NCBI GenBank assembly: GCA_013298695.1
Contig: JAAFIS010000002.1
Coordinates: 92,935-156,934 of the forward strand
Source: Betaproteobacteria bacterium
Lineage (GTDB): Bacteria > Pseudomonadota > Gammaproteobacteria > Burkholderiales > Casimicrobiaceae
DNA length: 64,000 nucleotides
Direction of reading: 5' to 3'
The translations under genes were made by a program, and so were the position numbers. A model generated the notes under the pieces. That model had not been told where the DNA came from and made no database searches. It was given only the letters and a program-made list of their open reading frames with translations. Shown piece by piece: positions 18,001-26,480 of this stretch (positions are counted from its first letter, which is position 1; each line of letters begins with the position of its first letter).

Positions 18001-18795
18001 ATGAGCTCAACAAACATGATCCTCTCCGTTCGCGGCGTGTCTCGTCAGTTTGAAACGCAAGGCCGCGCGCCAACGGTCGCGTTGCAAGCCACCGATTTAT
18101 CCGTCGCTGAAAACGACTTCATCACCATCTTAGGGCCGTCTGGCTGCGGCAAGAGCACGCTTCTACGCATCGTCGCCGGGTTGGATCGACAAACCACCGG
18201 CGAGGTGCTGCTCGACGGTAGAGTCATCGAAGGCCCGAGCGCAGAGCGTGGCATGGTGTTTCAAAGCTACACGCTGTTTCCCTGGCTCACGGTGCGCGAT
18301 AACGTTTGCTTTGGTTTACGCGAACGCGGGATGGCGCGCGAAGAGCAGCTTCACACGGCGAACGCGTTCATTAAAAAGGTCGGACTTGTGGGCTTTGAGA
18401 ATCATTTTCCAAAGCAGCTCTCCGGCGGCATGCAACAGCGCACGGCCCTCGCCCGTGCACTTGCAAATAATCCACGCATGCTCCTGATGGACGAGCCGTT
18501 CGGTGCGCTCGATCATCAAACACGTGAGCTCATGCAAGAGCTTCTGCTCGGCATTTGGGAAGCGGAGCGAAAGACGGTGCTCTTCGTTACGCACGATATT
18601 GATGAGGCCGTGTTCATGGGTTCGCGCGTCGTCGTGATGAGCGCGCGCCCAGGTCGCATCAAACTGGATCGCGAAATTTCCTTCGCGCATCCGCGACACT
18701 ATTCAATCAAAACCGCTGCTGAGTTCGCAGCACTAAAAGGTGAACTCACCGAACAAGTGCGCGCGGAAGTGATTGCGTCGCAGCAGATTCACTGA
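18001..18795 (+). CDS. ABC transporter ATP-binding protein, TauB/SsuB family
   Basis: The cytoplasmic ATPase of the importer, 264 aa. Walker A is GPSGCGKST near residue 46, the Q-loop is [10 protein letters not shown], the signature is [14 protein letters not shown] near 141, Walker B is [12 protein letters not shown] near 160, and the switch is VTHDIDEA. The ATG immediately follows a dispersed repeat, so no normal ribosome-binding site is present; GGTGAG within the repeat is the only candidate. A later ATG at 18016 has no better signal. Confidence 0.9.
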   Translation: MSSTNMILSVRGVSRQFETQGRAPTVALQATDLSVAENDFITILGPSGCGKSTLLRIVAGLDRQTTGEVLLDGRVIEGPSAERGMVFQSYTLFPWLTVRDNVCFGLRERGMAREEQLHTANAFIKKVGLVGFENHFPKQLSGGMQQRTALARALANNPRMLLMDEPFGALDHQTRELMQELLLGIWEAERKTVLFVTHDIDEAVFMGSRVVVMSARPGRIKLDREISFAHPRHYSIKTAAEFAALKGELTEQVRAEVIASQQIH

Positions 18796-18804
18796 CACCA
18801 CGGC

Positions 18805-19458
18805 TCACTTTCGCTGCCAGTTTTTTGATACGAGAACACGAACTAGCCAGTAGAGCGTTAGGAGCATCACCAGCACGACAGGTATCGCGAGGAGCGCGAT
18901 CTTGAGCACAGGTTCGGGGAACAGCTTAGCTTGACCTAGGAAGAATGCAGAAGTCGCGATGTACATCGCGAAGCCCATGCGCCACAAATGGCGTGCGATG
19001 CGGTGCTTGCCGTTGACACCAGACACCAACATTCGAATGTCCAACGTAGCGGCGATCAGCGCGACCGATCCGAAAATGAAAAATGGTGCTGGCGGGTAGC
19101 CGTCGAGCGTCCCCTTCGGGTTAAACATCGCCACAATGCCCCAATAGACTGCACTGATTCCTACCAGGCCTGCCCACAACATTGCAGCCATATCAAATCT
19201 TCGATCTAGAAAAAGCGGACGGCGAACCGTCACGAGCGCAGTTGCAACAAGATAGAACGTGAGTGCGCCTGCGGTGATAGATACGCGAATCGATATCATC
19301 GCCGCGACTACGGCTCCCAAACCCGACATCACTAGCATGGCGTATACAAAAGCTATGCCGGCACGTCGATGTAGCGGCGCCCCTTTTGCGGCAGACAAAG
19401 CGATTGCGCCCGCTAGAAGCGCGATTGATCCCGCAACGACGTGAATCCATACGAGCAT
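18805..19458 (-). CDS. Multi-pass membrane protein, DUF2306-like
   Basis: A 217-aa integral membrane protein with about six or seven hydrophobic helices. It opens MLVWIHVVAGSIALLAGAIAL, and the KGAPLHRRAGIAFVYAMLVM segment has the short His/Arg-rich turn typical of DUF2306-like proteins. No enzymatic motif is visible. It is convergent with the ABC ATPase 9 bases away and lies downstream of a second protein of the same general type. Function unknown. Confidence 0.65.
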   Translation of the reverse strand: MLVWIHVVAGSIALLAGAIALSAAKGAPLHRRAGIAFVYAMLVMSGLGAVVAAMISIRVSITAGALTFYLVATALVTVRRPLFLDRRFDMAAMLWAGLVGISAVYWGIVAMFNPKGTLDGYPPAPFFIFGSVALIAATLDIRMLVSGVNGKHRIARHLWRMGFAMYIATSAFFLGQAKLFPEPVLKIALLAIPVVLVMLLTLYWLVRVLVSKNWQRK

Positions 19459-19533
19459 GATTTTCCTTGGTCAGTTTCCATAATTTAGTGAGTGTTGCGA
19501 GGCGCCGCGCAAACGCCTAACGGCGAAGACGCA

Positions 19534-20361
19534 TCACAACAAGGGTCGCCAAAACGCTATGTAGGCACCGCCTGCGCCAACGCCGGTGAAAAGTGCTGCA
19601 ATCACGATAGCAATCGATGCGCCAATTTTTGTGTTTCGACTCTCGCCTTCGCGTGCGCGCAGGTAGAGCTCAAGCATCGCGAGCGGAATGAGATACGAGC
19701 CGAAAGCACACGCGATGTCGAACCATCCACCGCCGCCGTCTTTTATGCCAACGGGGCCTTGGTTGATAAGAATCCACGCCATGTATCCGACGCGGATAAA
19801 CCAAACGCCGCTGGCCACCATGAACATGCGCAGTGCCCATCGGCGGTGCAGCACAAAGTTTTTTGCGACGGCGTAACGCCACGTCACCACCGCGAACGTA
19901 ATAATCAGCACGGCATTGAAGGACACCGATATCGCGGTAATCACGTTGCTATGCCGCCCACCGGGCCACACCATATAGAGCCCGCCTAGGGCGAGCGCCA
20001 TCGCAGTGATCAGAAACACCCGCCCGGTCCATCGATGAAGCGCAGGATAGCGCGCACGAATTTGCGGGATCAGCTGCATTAGGCCGCCGACGGTCATCAC
20101 TGCGGCGAGCAAGACGTGGCCCGCAAACATGAGGTTACCAACGGTGTCGCCACGCACATAGCCGTGCGGCAACCGTTCGTTTTTTGCCCATGCCGCGAAA
20201 TTGCCATGAAGCGTGGGTTCGTAATAGAAGGCAAAGACGTAATACACAAACAGCAATTGCCCAACGGCTGCGACGAGAAACCAAAATTGTGCGGAATACT
20301 TGAGGGCCGTGTCTGCGGCGGAGACGTGTCTGCCCCCGCCAGTCGTTTTGATAGCGTTCAT
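19534..20361 (-). CDS. DUF2306-family membrane protein
   Basis: A 275-aa membrane protein with about seven predicted helices. FAGHVLLAAVMTVGGLMQLIP, then RARYPALHRWTGRVFLI, is the DUF2306 hallmark (His-Arg-Trp-x-Gly-Arg). A conserved VLHRRWALRMFMV stretch follows. The short N-terminus before the first helix is polar. Its role is unknown. It neighbours the smaller relative at 18805-19458 and the ABC-2 operon upstream on the same strand. Confidence 0.75.
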   Translation of the reverse strand: MNAIKTTGGGRHVSAADTALKYSAQFWFLVAAVGQLLFVYYVFAFYYEPTLHGNFAAWAKNERLPHGYVRGDTVGNLMFAGHVLLAAVMTVGGLMQLIPQIRARYPALHRWTGRVFLITAMALALGGLYMVWPGGRHSNVITAISVSFNAVLIITFAVVTWRYAVAKNFVLHRRWALRMFMVASGVWFIRVGYMAWILINQGPVGIKDGGGGWFDIACAFGSYLIPLAMLELYLRAREGESRNTKIGASIAIVIAALFTGVGAGGAYIAFWRPLL

Positions 20362-20428
20362 GGATAAATTTGATCGAGGTTTTTGAGAGGCCGCGTCTGT
20401 GAAATTCGCGCGGCCGCTGCGATTGCTG

Positions 20429-21304
20429 CTAGAGCGGATCTCGGCGTCTTCGCAGCTTGATCACGATATAGATCAGCACGATGGCGATCGCTAGGCCAAT
20501 CCAGAGCTGGTGGTTGGCAAAGAATTTTGTCGGATCCGGCACAACGCTTTCCTTTGATCGCGAGAACGCGCTACTGAAAACGCCAGCGAAGCGCTCTTTC
20601 ATTACGTCGGTGAACAACGTTGAACCCAATACAGTTTGCTCAATAGCGAGCAACGCAAGGGCAGGCGCGACCGCGCATACGAACACCGCGCGCTGCGCCC
20701 ACGCCGACACCAGCAGAAACCATCCGTACATCGGCGCGTACCAGACGGCGATGGCAAAGAGAAAGTAGATGACACCTTTTGGCATTTGTACGAACGGCAA
20801 TTGCGACCAGTAATTTGCAACGCTCATACCACTGGCTGCAATGATGATCGTGCTCAACGCAAGCGTTACGAGCTGCACAACAGCAATCAATGCGAAGGTA
20901 AAGATCGGCAAAACGACGAACGGAATACTCGCCTTCGCCAGCACGGTAATCGTGTCCGATACGGGCAATGATTTCCAAAACAGAATCGTTCTGTCACGAC
21001 GTTCGCCGTAAAGTGCGTCCAGACAGTAAAAACTCCCGACGATGACCGACGTCAACATCAAAACGACGGCAACCGCGCTGTAGGACGCAAAAAGAAGTTG
21101 AGGTTTAGCTTTCGCGAGCAGCGCAGGCAATGAAAATACGTGAATGAAAATGCCGATCAGCGTGATCGCGGCCACCGCAAGCGGCGCGAGATAGATAGAA
21201 CGATGCTCCCACAGCTCGCGTCGTACGCTCCAGTAAAACTGTTGCACCTTAGGAATACTGCGCGAGGTTTCCGATACTTGCGCTGGTAAGTTCAGACTGC
21301 TCAT
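20429..21304 (-). CDS. ABC-2 type transporter membrane protein
   Basis: A 291-aa permease-like protein with about six hydrophobic segments (for example YLAPLAVAAITLIGIFIHVF near residue 38). The cytoplasmic YGERRDRTILFWKSLPVSD motif near 108 is typical of ABC-2 exporters. It overlaps the upstream ATPase gene by 4 bases and forms the third gene of a GntR-ATPase-permease operon like Bacillus ytr. The cargo is unknown; Ytr-type systems often respond to cell-envelope stress. Confidence 0.8.
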   Translation of the reverse strand: MSSLNLPAQVSETSRSIPKVQQFYWSVRRELWEHRSIYLAPLAVAAITLIGIFIHVFSLPALLAKAKPQLLFASYSAVAVVLMLTSVIVGSFYCLDALYGERRDRTILFWKSLPVSDTITVLAKASIPFVVLPIFTFALIAVVQLVTLALSTIIIAASGMSVANYWSQLPFVQMPKGVIYFLFAIAVWYAPMYGWFLLVSAWAQRAVFVCAVAPALALLAIEQTVLGSTLFTDVMKERFAGVFSSAFSRSKESVVPDPTKFFANHQLWIGLAIAIVLIYIVIKLRRRRDPL

Positions 21305-22179
21305 TTGGGCGAACCTTTCTGCGCGAGCGTTTGATTGCTAATCGTGGCGAGATAGACCTCGGAGAGGCGCGGCGTGCGAATTTCACCGAGCGTGGCAAGT
21401 TTTTCTACGTCAGCGTTGCGATACAGAAATACGCTTCGATCAAACGAGTGACGTTCGTGCAGCGGATTTAGCGTCCGCGCGAGCTCGTGATCACTTGGCT
21501 TAACGGCGACTTCGTGAAAGTGTGCGTCGAAATCTGTCATGTCGCAGGAGAAAACTACTCGGCCACCATCCATGAATACTGCATCGGTCAACACGTGTTG
21601 CAGCTCATCAATATCGTGTGTTGACACGATAACGGTACGCGCTTTGTCGTAGTAGTCGTGTAGCAGTGATTCGAAAAATTGGGTTCGGTATGCAATGTCA
21701 AGGCCGAGCGTCGGCTCGTCGAGCACGAGCAGCTTCGCGTCAATAGCCATCGCAAGTGCGAGATGCAACTGGGCGACCATGCCTTTGGAAAGCTGTGAGA
21801 CTTTCTGCTCGCGCCCAATTGTTGTTTTACTGAGAAACCCCTCGGCCATGGCACGTTCAAATTTCGGATGAACACCGTTCATGTAGTCAATGGCCTGCGA
21901 TACCCGCATCCAGCGCGGAAGCACGGCAACGTCAGCAACAAAACTCACGTCGTTCATCAAAGCATCGCGCGAAACCCAAGGATCTCGACCCAGCACCTTG
22001 AGCTCACCTCCGAATGGCGTTAAGCCGAGAATTGCTTTGAGTAGCGTGGTCTTCCCAGCGCCGTTGGGGCCCATGATGCCCACGATGCGCCCGCTTCCAA
22101 CGGTGAGGTCCACATTGTTTAGCGCGAGCCTTCCAGCGAACTGCTTAGTTAAGCCGTGCGCTTCGATGCAGTTCATCAT
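21301..22179 (-). CDS. ABC transporter ATP-binding protein (YtrB-like)
   Basis: The 292-aa ATPase of the exporter. Walker A is GPNGAGKTTLLKA near residue 37, the signature is a variant SQLSKGMVAQLHLALAM in place of LSGGQ, Walker B is LLVLDEPTLGLD, and the H-loop is STHDIDE. The LSKG variant is usual in this exporter subgroup. It overlaps its neighbours on both sides by 4 bases. Confidence 0.88.
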   Translation of the reverse strand: MMNCIEAHGLTKQFAGRLALNNVDLTVGSGRIVGIMGPNGAGKTTLLKAILGLTPFGGELKVLGRDPWVSRDALMNDVSFVADVAVLPRWMRVSQAIDYMNGVHPKFERAMAEGFLSKTTIGREQKVSQLSKGMVAQLHLALAMAIDAKLLVLDEPTLGLDIAYRTQFFESLLHDYYDKARTVIVSTHDIDELQHVLTDAVFMDGGRVVFSCDMTDFDAHFHEVAVKPSDHELARTLNPLHERHSFDRSVFLYRNADVEKLATLGEIRTPRLSEVYLATISNQTLAQKGSPK

Positions 22180-22568
22180 GTGTTGCCTCCAGTTTTCTTT
22201 CGCTTCTTGTCGGTGCTTTTCGCTTCGCTAAACAAGTCTTCGATGGTCAGCTCCAGGCGTTCAATGGTGGCGCGCACTTTCGGCCACTCCACATGTAGAA
22301 ATCGTTCTCGTTCACCATCAGTCACCAGAGCGCGTGCGCCGACGTTCACGAACATCCCTAGGCCGCGTCGCGATTCCACGATCCCTTCGTCGGCCAATTG
22401 CTGATACGCCTTGAGCACCGTCAACGGATTGACCTGGCTTTCAGCAGCGACCGCACGCACGGAAGGCAGGGCGTCGCCCTCGGCCAAACTGCCGTCAACA
22501 ATCATCGCGATCACACGATCACGAATCTGCCGATAGATCGGCTGGCTGTCATTCCATTCACGACTCAT
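22176..22568 (-). CDS. GntR-family regulator, YtrA subgroup
   Basis: A 130-aa regulator with an N-terminal winged helix (PIYRQIRDRVIAMIVDGSLAEG, then LPSVRAVAAESQVNPLTVLKAYQQL) and only a short C-terminal helical tail, which defines the YtrA subgroup. It is the first gene of the exporter operon, overlaps the ATPase by 4 bases, and probably represses its own operon. Confidence 0.88.
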   Translation of the reverse strand: MSREWNDSQPIYRQIRDRVIAMIVDGSLAEGDALPSVRAVAAESQVNPLTVLKAYQQLADEGIVESRRGLGMFVNVGARALVTDGERERFLHVEWPKVRATIERLELTIEDLFSEAKSTDKKRKKTGGNT

Positions 22569-22810
22569 GTGTTTGCATTGACGGTTGGTGTTGCGGAGCT
22601 GCGATCAAAGATTTGGGATTGCGGGTAATTCACGTCGCGATGTAGTGTTGTATAGAACTATAACACCAAGATGAAGATAAGTGCAACCGACTTCTTGGCG
22701 TGGGCGTCAGCGTATCGCTGGTCTTCGAAAATTGTGCGGAGAGAACTTGCCGAGAGTCGCAGGAGCAGACGGAAATTCCGGCGCGGTTGGTGGGAGAAAA
22801 AGACGGTCGT

Positions 22811-22848
22811 AAAAAAAGAAAACCCGCAAATGCTTTCGCAGATGCGGG
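22811..22848 (-). terminator. Intrinsic terminator of the candidate small RNA
   Basis: On the minus strand, CCCGCATCTGCGAAAGCA followed by TTTGCGGG folds with a 6-bp GC stem (22823-22848) plus an inner 3-bp stem. It is followed by TTTTCTTTTTTT (22811-22822). It could also stop read-through from aceA, whose stop codon is about 340 bases upstream. Confidence 0.8.
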
Positions 22849-22878
22849 CCAAGGCTTCCCTCCTCCTCGAGGAAATCA
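22811..22878 (-). ncRNA. Candidate small RNA of about 70 nt
   Basis: Reading the minus strand, a strong promoter (see 22885-22912) is followed by about 30 bases rich in GAGGAGGAGGG, then a hairpin and a T-rich run that make an intrinsic terminator. No open frame of useful size fits. The distance from predicted start (about 22878) to terminator end (about 22811) is typical of a bacterial small RNA. It is not recognised as a known family. Confidence 0.55.
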
Positions 22879-22884
22879 GCGGCG

Positions 22885-22912
22885 ATTATAGGGTCATTCA
22901 GATGAGTTACAA
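22885..22912 (-). promoter_or_regulatory. Sigma-70 promoter of the candidate small RNA
   Basis: On the minus strand TTGTAA (22907-22912), 16 bases, then a perfect TATAAT (22885-22890). It is one of the best promoter matches in the window and lies just upstream of the terminator-bounded unit rather than a protein gene. Confidence 0.65.
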
Positions 22913-22954
22913 GATCAAACTGGGACGCGAAATTGTTAATTGGCTCCAGACGGC

Positions 22955-22977
22955 ATCGCCCAACTAAATTGGGCGAT
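22955..22977. repeat. Dispersed palindrome, copy f
   Basis: ATCGCCCAACTAA followed by ATTGGGCGAT, then AGCGCTATTT. It sits between the candidate small RNA and aceA and is one of the most complete intergenic copies. Confidence 0.8.
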
Positions 22978-23082
22978 AGCGCTATTTTTCTATTATTTCG
23001 CTTGTCTCATTTTTTGACGCTATTGCCGAAATTTGTGTTGCACGTACAACTGGATCGCTCATTTGTCTACGCAACGTCAGCA

Positions 23083-23157
23083 GAGTTTGTCGAACCCCGA
23101 ATCATTCGCGCGGCTGGAGAAGCGCGTTCATGGTTCGACTAGCTCACCACGAACGGA
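23083..23157. repeat. Decayed 'TTCGACAAGCTCA' repeat pair
   Basis: GAGTTTGTCGAACC (23083-23096) and GGTTCGACTAGCTCACCACG (from 23132) form an inverted pair related to the repeats at 17894-18000. It lies 30 bases past the aceA stop. Confidence 0.55.
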
Positions 23158-23189
23158 GTCTTCAATCGCCCGCGCGCTTTCGAGATTCG

Positions 23190-24539
23190 TTAATCGTTCT
23201 GACCAACAGCCATTTTGAGCGCTGGCTTTTGATCGAAGAACTGTTCGTCTTCGGTGGAGCCGTGCAGCGCGGTTGTTGAGCTCTTGCCGCCTTGGATCAC
23301 TTGCGTGACAGCGTCGAAGTAACCCGTTCCAACTTCGCGCTGATGCTTCACTGCGGTGAAGCCACGCTCGGCCGCTGCAAACTCTTGCTCTTGCAATTCA
23401 ACGAATGCGCTCATGTTGTTGCGCGCGTAGCCGTAGGCGAGATTGAACATGCCGTAGTTGAGCGAATGGAAGCCGGCGAGCGTGATGAACTGGAATTTGT
23501 AGCCCATCGCGCCGAGTTCGCGCTGGAATTTTGCAATCGTTGCTTCGTCGAGATTTTTCTTCCAGTTGAACGATGGCGAGCAGTTGTACGCAAGCATTTT
23601 TCCTGGGAAATGTTTGTGAATGCCTTCAGCAAATTTGCGTGCAAATTCGAGATCAGGTTTTCCAGTTTCACACCAAATCAAATCAGCGTAGGGCGCATAC
23701 GCCAAGCCACGCGAGAGCGCTTGATCGAAACCTGGACGCGTTTTGAAGAAGCCTTCAACGGTGCGCTCACCCGTGATGTACGGACGATCATTTTCATCAA
23801 TATCACTCGTCACCAGATCAGCTGCTTCAGCATCGGTGCGAGCGAGAAGCACGGTCGGCGTGCCCATCACATCCGCTGCGAAACGAGCCGCTTGCAGTTT
23901 CTCCACCGCGTCACGGGTTGGCACGAGCACTTTGCCGCCCATGTGACCGCACTTTTTCACGCTTGCGAGTTGGTCTTCGAAATGAACGCCCGATGCGCCC
24001 GCTTCGATCATCGATTTCATGAGCTCATACGCGTTGAGCACGCCGCCAAATCCGGCTTCCGCGTCCGCCACAATCGGCGCCATGTAATCGATATCGTTCT
24101 TGCCTTCCATCCATTGAATTTGGTCGGCGCGCAGCAGCGTGTTGTTAATGCGCTTCACAACAGAAGGCACCGAGTTCGCGGGATACAAGGACTGATCGGG
24201 ATACATCTCACCGGCCAAGTTTGCATCACCCGCCACTTGCCAGCCGGACAGATAAATAGCCTTCAATCCGGCTTTGACTTGCTGCATCGCCTGATTGCCG
24301 GTGAGCGCGCCGAGCGAATTGATGAACGGTTCTTCGTTCAACATGCGGAAAAGTTTTTCCGAGCCGCGCTTGGCAATCGTGTGCTCCACACCGACGCTGC
24401 CACGCAGACGCACCACGTCAGAAGCGCTGTAATTGCGTTTGATGCCTTTCCAGCGTGTATCGCGCGCCCACTCGTTAGCGAGTTTGGCGCTGGCGGTAGC
24501 GAAGGCGTTTTGAACGTTGTCGCGGGATGCTTGATTCAT
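23190..24539 (-). CDS. aceA: Isocitrate lyase AceA
   Basis: Isocitrate lyase cleaves isocitrate to succinate and glyoxylate and opens the glyoxylate bypass needed for growth on acetate. The 449-aa length is typical. The catalytic loop [14 protein letters not shown] is near residue 190, with [20 protein letters not shown] near 98 and [11 protein letters not shown] near 322. It stands alone, with a roughly 700-bp upstream region. It fits metabolically with acs and the symporter at 30679-36137; malate synthase is not in the window. Confidence 0.96.
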   Translation of the reverse strand: MNQASRDNVQNAFATASAKLANEWARDTRWKGIKRNYSASDVVRLRGSVGVEHTIAKRGSEKLFRMLNEEPFINSLGALTGNQAMQQVKAGLKAIYLSGWQVAGDANLAGEMYPDQSLYPANSVPSVVKRINNTLLRADQIQWMEGKNDIDYMAPIVADAEAGFGGVLNAYELMKSMIEAGASGVHFEDQLASVKKCGHMGGKVLVPTRDAVEKLQAARFAADVMGTPTVLLARTDAEAADLVTSDIDENDRPYITGERTVEGFFKTRPGFDQALSRGLAYAPYADLIWCETGKPDLEFARKFAEGIHKHFPGKMLAYNCSPSFNWKKNLDEATIAKFQRELGAMGYKFQFITLAGFHSLNYGMFNLAYGYARNNMSAFVELQEQEFAAAERGFTAVKHQREVGTGYFDAVTQVIQGGKSSTTALHGSTEDEQFFDQKPALKMAVGQND

Positions 24540-25164
24540 GGTGCGTACCTCTTTCGGTCGGTGTTGCGTTGGACTAAATGACTGCTGAATTCCGGAGCCC
24601 GGTTTGCTTCGATTCCACTGGGTGGAAACTTGATAAATCGAACTCTGTTGCTTCGCAGCATAAACACGCTAACGCACGAACGCCATAAAAAGTTGAAAAA
24701 AACGTTTCAAAACAATAACTTGCAAATGCATTGCAGATCGTGCAACTTTCCACATCGCGAGAATAGATTTCAAACATCGCAATGCAACATGCGGAAACGA
24801 ATTCCACATCGTGCGAAAAATGGAAAAACACGAGTGTTTATGTGGGTTTGACAAGCACGCGTTTTGTCGAAGCAAACCGTTTCATTCGCTGCGCCGCACA
24901 ATGCAAATCCGTTTCGAGAAATAGAAACGTGTTTCACAACGCGTGTTTTGGGATGTGGTGCTGTTGCAACAAGGTTTTTGTTGTGCGCCTCGTTTTTCAC
25001 CAAAGCGCTGCTCTGAATGCCGTCATTCCCGCGAACACGGGAACCCACTGCAACGAAACTTTGGTGTGTCACGGCAAGAAGTTACTTACGCACGAATGGA
25101 TCCCCGCCTTCGCGGGGATGACGGCGGAAGAGAATCGCGCGACGACTCAATGAAGCACACTAAG
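24540..25164. promoter_or_regulatory. aceA upstream region
   Basis: This 625-bp non-coding stretch is AT-rich near aceA and holds palindromic sites that could bind a regulator: TGCAAATGCATTGCA (24721-24735) and TTGAAA-AAAACG-TTTCAA (24693-24710). Further right lies the element at 25018-25126. No convincing gene is seen. Confidence 0.4.
25018..25126. repeat. MITE-like element with GCCGTCATTCCCGCG ends
   Basis: GCCGTCATTCCCGCGAACAC at the left end and CGCGGGGATGACGGC at the right end are inverted repeats that bracket about 75 bp. Each end contains its own small palindrome (CCCGCGAACACGGG; CCCCGCCTTCGCGGGG). Such 'GTCATTCCCGCG' repeats are common in betaproteobacteria. Confidence 0.7.
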
Positions 25165-25205
25165 TATTACATTCGTAATAACAACGTAAGTACATTTGTT
25201 ATAAT
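25165..25205 (+). promoter_or_regulatory. Toxin-antitoxin promoter and operator repeats
   Basis: TATTAC-ATTC-GTAATA is a perfect inverted repeat, and the following TACATTTGTTATAA is an imperfect copy of TACATTCGTAATAA. The second copy contains TATAAT (25200-25205), a likely -10 about 34 bases before the antitoxin ATG. The arrangement fits autorepression by the antitoxin. Confidence 0.55.
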
Positions 25206-25238
25206 CATCGAAATCGTTAACCCAGCGAGCGCTAGACC

Positions 25239-25463
25239 ATGCAACCCCTCAAACTCACTCAAATCGGAAATTCGGTCGGCGTTGTGTTGCCGAAAGAGGT
25301 GCTCACGCGCTTGTCGCTTGAGAAAGGCGACACGATCTATCTCACCGATTCGCCAAACGGCATGCGCATCACCACCACGAACCCTGAGTTCGAAACACAA
25401 ATGAAGCTCGCACGCGGCATCATGAAAAAGCGTCGCGATGTACTCGCAGAACTGGCGAAATAG
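25239..25463 (+). CDS. AbrB/MazE-type antitoxin
   Basis: A 74-aa SpoVT-AbrB-fold DNA-binding antitoxin. The swapped-hairpin domain covers about residues 1-45 (KLTQIGNSVGVVLPKEVLTR, then LEKGDTIYLT). The basic helical tail (KLARGIMKKRRDVLAELAK) would wrap the toxin. It precedes a Doc-type toxin by 25 bases. The AbrB-Doc pairing replaces the classic Phd-Doc one. Confidence 0.88.
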   Translation: MQPLKLTQIGNSVGVVLPKEVLTRLSLEKGDTIYLTDSPNGMRITTTNPEFETQMKLARGIMKKRRDVLAELAK

Positions 25464-25488
25464 CGCGCGGACAAGAAAGAGTTAATGC

Positions 25489-25878
25489 GTGCGCAAAAAA
25501 TGGACATGGATTGATCGCGACGTCATCACCGCAGTTCACGAAGCGCAGCTCGCCGAACACGGCGGGCTCGTCGGCGTGCGCGACGAAGGCTTACTCGAAT
25601 CCGCGCTAGCGCGCCCCGAAAATCTGTCCGCTTATGGCAAACCAGACGTCGCCGCGCTAGCCGCCGCGTATGGCTACGGCATCAGCCGCAATCATCCCTA
25701 CCTTGACGGCAACAAACGCACCGCATTCGTCGCCGTTGAACTCTTCCTCGCGCTCAATGGCCACGAACTCGTCGCTAACGACGTGGATTGCGTATTGACG
25801 ATGCTCAAGGTTGCGGCGGGGGAGATTACTGAGGAAGCGTTTGCGGAGTGGGTTCGCGCGAGTACTGAGCAGAGATAA
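25489..25878 (+). CDS. doc: Death-on-curing (Doc) family toxin
   Basis: A 129-aa Fic-fold toxin. The Fic motif HPYLDGNKRTAF begins at His69. In P1 Doc this fold phosphorylates elongation factor Tu; the same is inferred here. The start is GTG at 25489, because the ATG at 25485 is out of frame. An AAGAAAGAG stretch precedes it. All motif residues are present, so the toxin looks intact. Confidence 0.9.
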   Translation: MRKKWTWIDRDVITAVHEAQLAEHGGLVGVRDEGLLESALARPENLSAYGKPDVAALAAAYGYGISRNHPYLDGNKRTAFVAVELFLALNGHELVANDVDCVLTMLKVAAGEITEEAFAEWVRASTEQR

Positions 25879-25920
25879 GTGCAGCGCCCCGCGTCAGTCT
25901 GGCGTAGTCTCTCTACACGC

Positions 25921-26358
25921 TCACCGGGACTTTCCACGCGACTTGCGCGACTCCCAAGCGGCGAGGATCCGGTTTATTTTTTGAACGCGCTCGGACTCCG
26001 CATCGCCCGTTTGAATAAGTGAGTCGACAAGAGAAGCGAGGTCGCGAAACTCATCGTCATTGCGAAGTTTTTCTCGAGCCAGCACGCGGTCAACAAAACT
26101 CTCGTCATGATTTATCGGCTGTTCGTAATCAGACGAACACATCGTCTGAAAAAGAGCTTTTTCCCGAGCCGAGAACGTCTCGCGAACATAGCTCATGACC
26201 TCTTTGTGGTCTGAGCGTAGCGTCGTCGCAGAAACTTCGGGGTCAGCGAAATCCGCTTTTATCGCCTCTTGAACGAGTGTCAGTGGTTCAGCTCTAGCCT
26301 CTCGAACCGTGAAGTAAGCCGCTATTTCGGCTTTGATTTGCTCAATTTTTGATTTCAT
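25921..26358 (-). CDS. Hypothetical soluble protein
   Basis: An unrecognised protein of 145 aa from the ATG at 26358. The composition is charged and helical (KSKIEQIKAEIAAYFTVREA at the start, AAWESRKSRGKSR at the end), with no signal peptide or membrane segment. The frame is open 32 codons further upstream, but that region is an inverted-repeat sequence (26403-26443). It lies beside the AbrB/Doc pair and may be accessory. Confidence 0.5.
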   Translation of the reverse strand: MKSKIEQIKAEIAAYFTVREARAEPLTLVQEAIKADFADPEVSATTLRSDHKEVMSYVRETFSAREKALFQTMCSSDYEQPINHDESFVDRVLAREKLRNDDEFRDLASLVDSLIQTGDAESERVQKINRILAAWESRKSRGKSR

Positions 26359-26402
26359 AGTCCGGAACGACGGAGCTAAGTCAGATCGGATGCAGTGCGA
26401 GG

Positions 26403-26443
26403 CGGGCGTTCGCGACGTGTACTTTTGTACACGAGCGGACGCC
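26403..26443. repeat. Long near-perfect hairpin
   Basis: GGGCGTTCGCGACGTGTAC and GTACACGAGCGGACGCCC form an approximately 18-bp near-perfect inverted repeat around a TTTT loop. It lies between the hypothetical gene and the end of fccB, both transcribed leftward, and has no T-run typical of a terminator. It could be a REP-like sequence. Confidence 0.6.
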
Positions 26444-26480
26444 CAACGAAGCAATGCGCCGATATGACGACGCTACGTCG

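Noticed and set aside
23292-24581. Long plus-strand open frame (429 codons) opposite aceA
   Set aside because: It is antisense to a clearly conserved isocitrate lyase, has no recognisable domain and reflects codon bias of the real gene.
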